DNA from: an uncultured Sphingomonadaceae bacterium | GTDB taxonomy: Bacteria > Pseudomonadota > Alphaproteobacteria > Sphingomonadales > Sphingomonadaceae | Length of the DNA: 64,000 bases | Reading direction: 5' to 3' | Assembly: GCA_947497455.1 (NCBI GenBank) | Contig: CANMGU010000001.1 | Coordinates: 124,001-188,000, forward strand | In this document: positions 61,230 to 64,000 of the stretch, piece after piece | Numbering within the stretch: position 1 is the stretch's first letter | How the letters are laid out: every line of letters begins with the position of its first letter | Program-made: the position numbers and the translations under genes | The notes under the pieces: model-generated | What the model saw: the letters and a program-made list of their open reading frames with translations, nothing else | What the model was told of the DNA's origin: nothing | Database searches by the model: none

Positions 61230-62180
61230 TTATTTGATTTCCCGTTTGATCAAGAAGGCCCGGATCTTCTTCGCTATAAGGGAAGCATCTTCTTCGAGTG
61301 CAAAATGCCCGGTTTCGAGAAGATTATAATCCAGATCTTTGACATCGCGCTTGTAACCTTCAGCGCCTGACACTGGAAAAAAGGCGTCATTCTTAGCCCA
61401 AACCAGTAATACCGGTGGTTGGTAAGTGCGCAGATAGGCCTGCCATTCGGGATATTTCGCAACATTATTCCGGTAGTCGTAAAATAATCCGAGCTGCATG
61501 TCGTGCTGACCGGGGCGCGAGAGACTCTGATAATCCAACAGCCAGTTATCTGGCAAAATCGTGTCCGGCTTGCGTGTGCCGTGAGTATATTGCCAACGCA
61601 GTCCGTCTAGTCCAAAAACCGACGATGCAATGGCGGATTCGAGCTCTGTGTTGCCTCGCCCTTGCTCCCACATTTTCATGATCGGACCCCAGGCTTCCTT
61701 ATTGAGGCCTTCCTCATAAGTATTGCCATTTTGAACAATCAAGGATTGCACGCGCTCAGGATGCGCGGTTGCTATGCGATATCCAATCGGAGCGCCATAG
61801 TCGTGGATGAACAGAGAGTATTTTTCGATCCCACGCTGTTCCAGGAATTTGTCGATCGTGCGGGCAATATTGTCGAACGAATATTCATAAATATCAGCAT
61901 CGGGAAAATCACTCGCACCGAACCCGGGATAATCTGGTGCAATTAGATGATAATCGTCACTCAATTTGCGGATGAGTTCCCGGTACTGATGCGAAGAGCT
62001 TGGAAAACCGTGCAACAAAACCAGAGTTGGTTTTGAAGGGTCACCTGCTTCACGAAAGAATATCTTGGTCTGCTCAACCGTCTCATAACCATAGGTGGGT
62101 GTTTGCGATGCCCAGGCAGCATTAACTTGTGATACAGTCATGACGCTGTAGAGAAATATTAGGGATAGTAGTTTTCGCAT
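61230..62180 (-). CDS. exported alpha/beta hydrolase with Asp nucleophile (epoxide hydrolase/dehalogenase type)
   Basis: 316 aa. MRKLLSLIFLYSVMTVSQVN followed by AAWA is a signal peptide. The oxyanion loop is LLHGFPSSSHQYREL, the nucleophile Asp127 is in LFIHDYGAPIGY, the acid candidate Asp265 in VWAKNDAFF, and His292 in ETGHFALEE. An Asp at the elbow marks epoxide hydrolases and haloalkane/haloacetate dehalogenases; Ser-type esterases lack it. Which of the two cannot be decided. Its location close to halogenases and cupin/SDR genes makes organohalide or epoxide handling worth testing. It leads a possible operon downstream of the double-cupin gene. Confidence 0.88.
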   Translation of the reverse strand: MRKLLSLIFLYSVMTVSQVNAAWASQTPTYGYETVEQTKIFFREAGDPSKPTLVLLHGFPSSSHQYRELIRKLSDDYHLIAPDYPGFGASDFPDADIYEYSFDNIARTIDKFLEQRGIEKYSLFIHDYGAPIGYRIATAHPERVQSLIVQNGNTYEEGLNKEAWGPIMKMWEQGRGNTELESAIASSVFGLDGLRWQYTHGTRKPDTILPDNWLLDYQSLSRPGQHDMQLGLFYDYRNNVAKYPEWQAYLRTYQPPVLLVWAKNDAFFPVSGAEGYKRDVKDLDYNLLETGHFALEEDASLIAKKIRAFLIKREIK

Positions 62181-62231
62181 GATATGTTCCTTTCTCGGTA
62201 ATTAGTGTTTATTATTAAATGGTTATGCATG

Positions 62232-62939
62232 TTATGACGCAACTAGTTCCAGTGCTTGCGAGCCTTCAGAATCGGATTGAATGGCTGGTGGCAAATGGCC
62301 TGTTTTGACAAGGATCAGCGCGCCTTCGTTTGAAAATGGTCGATGTGAAGAGAGATGTGGATTTCGTAGCCAACTTCCCTTCGGATAGTTGCCAAACTCA
62401 TCAGAGAAGACACCATCCAAAACGAAAATCTCTTCTCCGCCCCAATGGCGATGCCAACCATGTCTTGCGCCTGGATTCCATTTCACAAGAGCCGTATGCC
62501 GGGTACCAAAACTATGCAGTGGCAATACGGTCAATCCCGGCGATGGTCCCGGTACGAAATTCTGCATCCTGGTGTCGATGACCAATTGTTCCCGGTCTGC
62601 GGTATCAAACTGATGCAGCTTGACCAGAATCGTTGCCCCATTTTTTGTATAAGGCGCATGGCTGGATCCAATGGGATTTCGGACATATGTGCCGGCGGTG
62701 TAGTCGCCTGATTCATCCGAAAAAGTTCCTTCAAGCACCAAATATTCTTCGCCGCCATCATGGGTATGACTTGGGAAAGATGAATTTGGTGCGTAACGGA
62801 CGATGCTAGTTGCGCGCGCCACTTCACTACCAATACGGTCAAGCATCATGCGATCCACTCCGGCGGCTGGTGAGGGGACCCAGTCGATATCGCCAGGCCT
62901 AATGACCACGGGCTTTGAAAAGTCAGAATTGATATGCAT
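62232..62939 (-). CDS. double-cupin protein (ChrR-cupin-like repeats)
   Basis: 235 aa, two tandem cupin domains without signal peptide. Repeat 1: NSSFPSHTHDGGEEYLVLEG with IGSSHAPYT. Repeat 2: GARHGWHRHWGGEEIFVLDG with LSSHRPFS. Each has the H-x-H-x(n)-E and later His of a metal-binding cupin, similar to the ChrR-type cupin. It could be a metal-dependent lyase, isomerase or dioxygenase, or a sensor. It lies between the SDR and the Asp-nucleophile hydrolase on the same strand. Confidence 0.85.
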   Translation of the reverse strand: MHINSDFSKPVVIRPGDIDWVPSPAAGVDRMMLDRIGSEVARATSIVRYAPNSSFPSHTHDGGEEYLVLEGTFSDESGDYTAGTYVRNPIGSSHAPYTKNGATILVKLHQFDTADREQLVIDTRMQNFVPGPSPGLTVLPLHSFGTRHTALVKWNPGARHGWHRHWGGEEIFVLDGVFSDEFGNYPKGSWLRNPHLSSHRPFSNEGALILVKTGHLPPAIQSDSEGSQALELVAS

Positions 62940-62991
62940 GATACTTGCTCCTTTGTCTTTTTTGTCAGAGATGAGGTGGTTGCGACGTGGA

Positions 62992-63780
62992 TCAATTGCG
63001 GCCGGCCATCACGCCGCCATCAACATCCCAGATGGCACCGGTGACCCACGCAGATGTGTCTTCGAGCAAAAAGTCGATGGTCGCGGCGACATCTTCAGCC
63101 TGACCGACCCGTCCAATGGGATGGAAAGCGTCAAATGCATCTGTGATGGTTTGTTCGATTTCATCTTCGTTGATAAACGCGCCATAAATTGGTGTAACGA
63201 CAACGGCAGGTGAGACCGCATTGACGCGAATGCCGAATTCCCCGAGTTCCATTGCCAAATGCTGGGTAAGGGCATGAAGACCGGCTTTGGCCATCGAATA
63301 GGCTGAAGACGGTGTGGCTTTGATCGCCTGTTTCGCCCACATTGAACCGACGTTCACGATCGCGCCGCGACCTTCGGTTTTCATTTTGCTGGCCACCGCC
63401 TGAGTGATGAAAAAGGTCGCCCGGTTCAAGTCATGATATTTGTCATATTCTGCCTTGTCATGCTCCAGAAACGGGGTTGGTTTAAAGGCGCCGGCAGCGT
63501 TGACGAGATAATCAATCGGCCGTGTTTCTGACTGGATTGCATCAACGAAGCGATCAACCTCGGTTTCATTGTACAGATTTATCACTTCGATCTGAATAGT
63601 TCCCGAGCCATTTTCCTCGAGCTGGGCTTTTGCGCGCTCCAGCTTTTCGGCATTGCTTGAGACCAGCAACAGATCGACTCCGCGATTGCGTAGGCGCTGC
63701 GCGGTGGCAAGACCCATGCCGCTGGATCCTCCGATGATTACGGCCAATTGGTTTGTTTGCTTTGCAGTTTGATCAATCAT
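62992..63780 (-). CDS. SDR-family oxidoreductase
   Basis: 262 aa from the ATG at 63780; the TTG four codons upstream is an alternative. [19 protein letters not shown] is the NAD(P) motif, [14 protein letters not shown] the NNAG region, and Tyr-x-x-x-Lys is in [14 protein letters not shown] after a catalytic Ser ([10 protein letters not shown]). The C-terminus [18 protein letters not shown] is typical. Divergent from the tetR gene, with TetR-type palindromes between; it is the probable target of that repressor and opens an operon with the cupin and hydrolase. Confidence 0.9.
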   Translation of the reverse strand: MIDQTAKQTNQLAVIIGGSSGMGLATAQRLRNRGVDLLLVSSNAEKLERAKAQLEENGSGTIQIEVINLYNETEVDRFVDAIQSETRPIDYLVNAAGAFKPTPFLEHDKAEYDKYHDLNRATFFITQAVASKMKTEGRGAIVNVGSMWAKQAIKATPSSAYSMAKAGLHALTQHLAMELGEFGIRVNAVSPAVVVTPIYGAFINEDEIEQTITDAFDAFHPIGRVGQAEDVAATIDFLLEDTSAWVTGAIWDVDGGVMAGRN

Positions 63781-63793
63781 GTTTTTATCCAAT

Positions 63794-63811
63794 CTATCTA
63801 ACGGTAGGTAG
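63794..63811. promoter_or_regulatory. TetR-type operator 1
   Basis: CTATCTA-ACGG-TAGGTAG, an imperfect 18-base palindrome 14 bases upstream of the SDR start at 63780. It resembles AcrR/BetI-like operators with a TAGGTA half-site. Confidence 0.65.
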
Positions 63812-63858
63812 TTAACGATGAGTCATAAATAGGCTTGAACAATCAAGAGTCAACCTCT

Positions 63859-63878
63859 ATCTATCGAAAGGTAGATAA
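63859..63878. promoter_or_regulatory. TetR-type operator 2
   Basis: TATCTA-N8-TAGATA, within TATCTATCGAAAGGTAGATA, lies 19 bases upstream of the tetR ATG and 66 bases from operator 1. It probably serves autoregulation. Confidence 0.65.
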
Positions 63879-63896
63879 AAATAGGAATTTTGCAGA

Positions 63897-64000
63897 TGAA
63901 GCGATCCGAAAAAGCGAACGAAATCCTTGATGTTGCGGAGAAAATGGCGCGACAAGGTGGTTATAATAATTTTAGTTTTCGCGAGATCGCCAAAGCTGTC
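63897..64000 (+). CDS. TetR-family regulator, N-terminus only (partial, runs off the window)
   Basis: 34 codons are visible from the ATG at 63897: MKRSEKANEILDVAEKMARQ, then GGYNNFSFREIAKAV. This is the start of a TetR N-terminal helix-turn-helix (helix 1 plus the FSFREIAKAV recognition helix lead). It is divergent from the SDR-cupin-hydrolase operon and has two TetR-like operators in the gap, so it likely represses both directions until a ligand binds. The ligand-binding domain lies outside the window. Confidence 0.9.

Overview
The window reads like an accessory/catabolic stretch of an alphaproteobacterium of the Sphingomonadales. The basis is four large TonB-dependent receptors (TBDRs) with sphingomonad-style N-termini, Tat-type exported enzymes, clustered acyl-CoA/SDR/Rieske genes and moderate GC; the genus is not determinable from sequence alone. 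No rRNA, tRNA, CRISPR array or insertion sequence was seen. Genes are dense and almost every gap is under 300 bases.

Region 1 (1-11.9 kb): two tandem TBDRs, two exported alpha/beta hydrolases, a Tat-exported flavin amine oxidase, two secreted proteins of unknown function, a SnoaL/BaiE-like putative dehydratase and a TIM-barrel isomerase-like protein. Six copies of one palindrome (AATTTGTC-N2-GACAAATT, one of them weak) lie in front of the TBDRs, the first hydrolase, the amine oxidase with its divergent partner, and the secreted gene at 9.7-10.5 kb. They suggest one local regulon whose regulator is not in the window.

Region 2 (12-38.2 kb): a lipid/cyclic-compound catabolic locus. It has an acyl-CoA ligase, enoyl-CoA hydratase, five SDRs, ThuA-like, VOC and GST proteins, a Rieske oxygenase with a hotdog thioesterase, a LuxR-type regulator, and E1alpha/E1beta plus a stand-alone lipoyl carrier. 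It also has a lactonase-type metallo-beta-lactamase, two curcumin-reductase-like MDRs, three acyl-CoA dehydrogenases (two as an adjacent pair), a DUF35 protein with a thiolase (resembling the steroid aldolase pair), a limonene-epoxide-hydrolase-like protein and another TBDR. The key diagnostic gene is a 126-aa protein at 28.1-28.5 kb that matches ketosteroid isomerase with Tyr14, Asp38 and Asp99 at the exact family positions, next to hydroxysteroid-dehydrogenase-like SDRs. I therefore infer that the locus handles a steroid or steroid-like substrate (side chain and/or A/B ring). The classical ring-opening genes (kstD, kshA, hsa) are not visible here.

Region 3 (38.2-42.4 kb): more general genes, namely a NupC nucleoside transporter, a CDP-alcohol phosphatidyltransferase and a TVP38-FAD reductase fusion.

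Region 4 (42.4-61.2 kb): a polysaccharide-utilisation-type locus. It contains a GH5 glycanase, an exported lipoprotein TIM-barrel epimerase-like protein, a JmjC/cupin-like protein, two GH3 lipoproteins, a small secreted binding protein and a large carbohydrate-type TBDR, with four tandem flavin-dependent 'tryptophan halogenase' paralogues transcribed away from the TBDR. One of the four has lost every catalytic signature but remains full length. LacI-like palindromes (TGACAA-N2-TTGTCA type) precede the main transcription units.

Region 5 (61.2-64 kb): an exported Asp-nucleophile hydrolase, a double-cupin protein and an SDR, divergent from a truncated TetR gene with two TetR-type operators in the shared promoter region.
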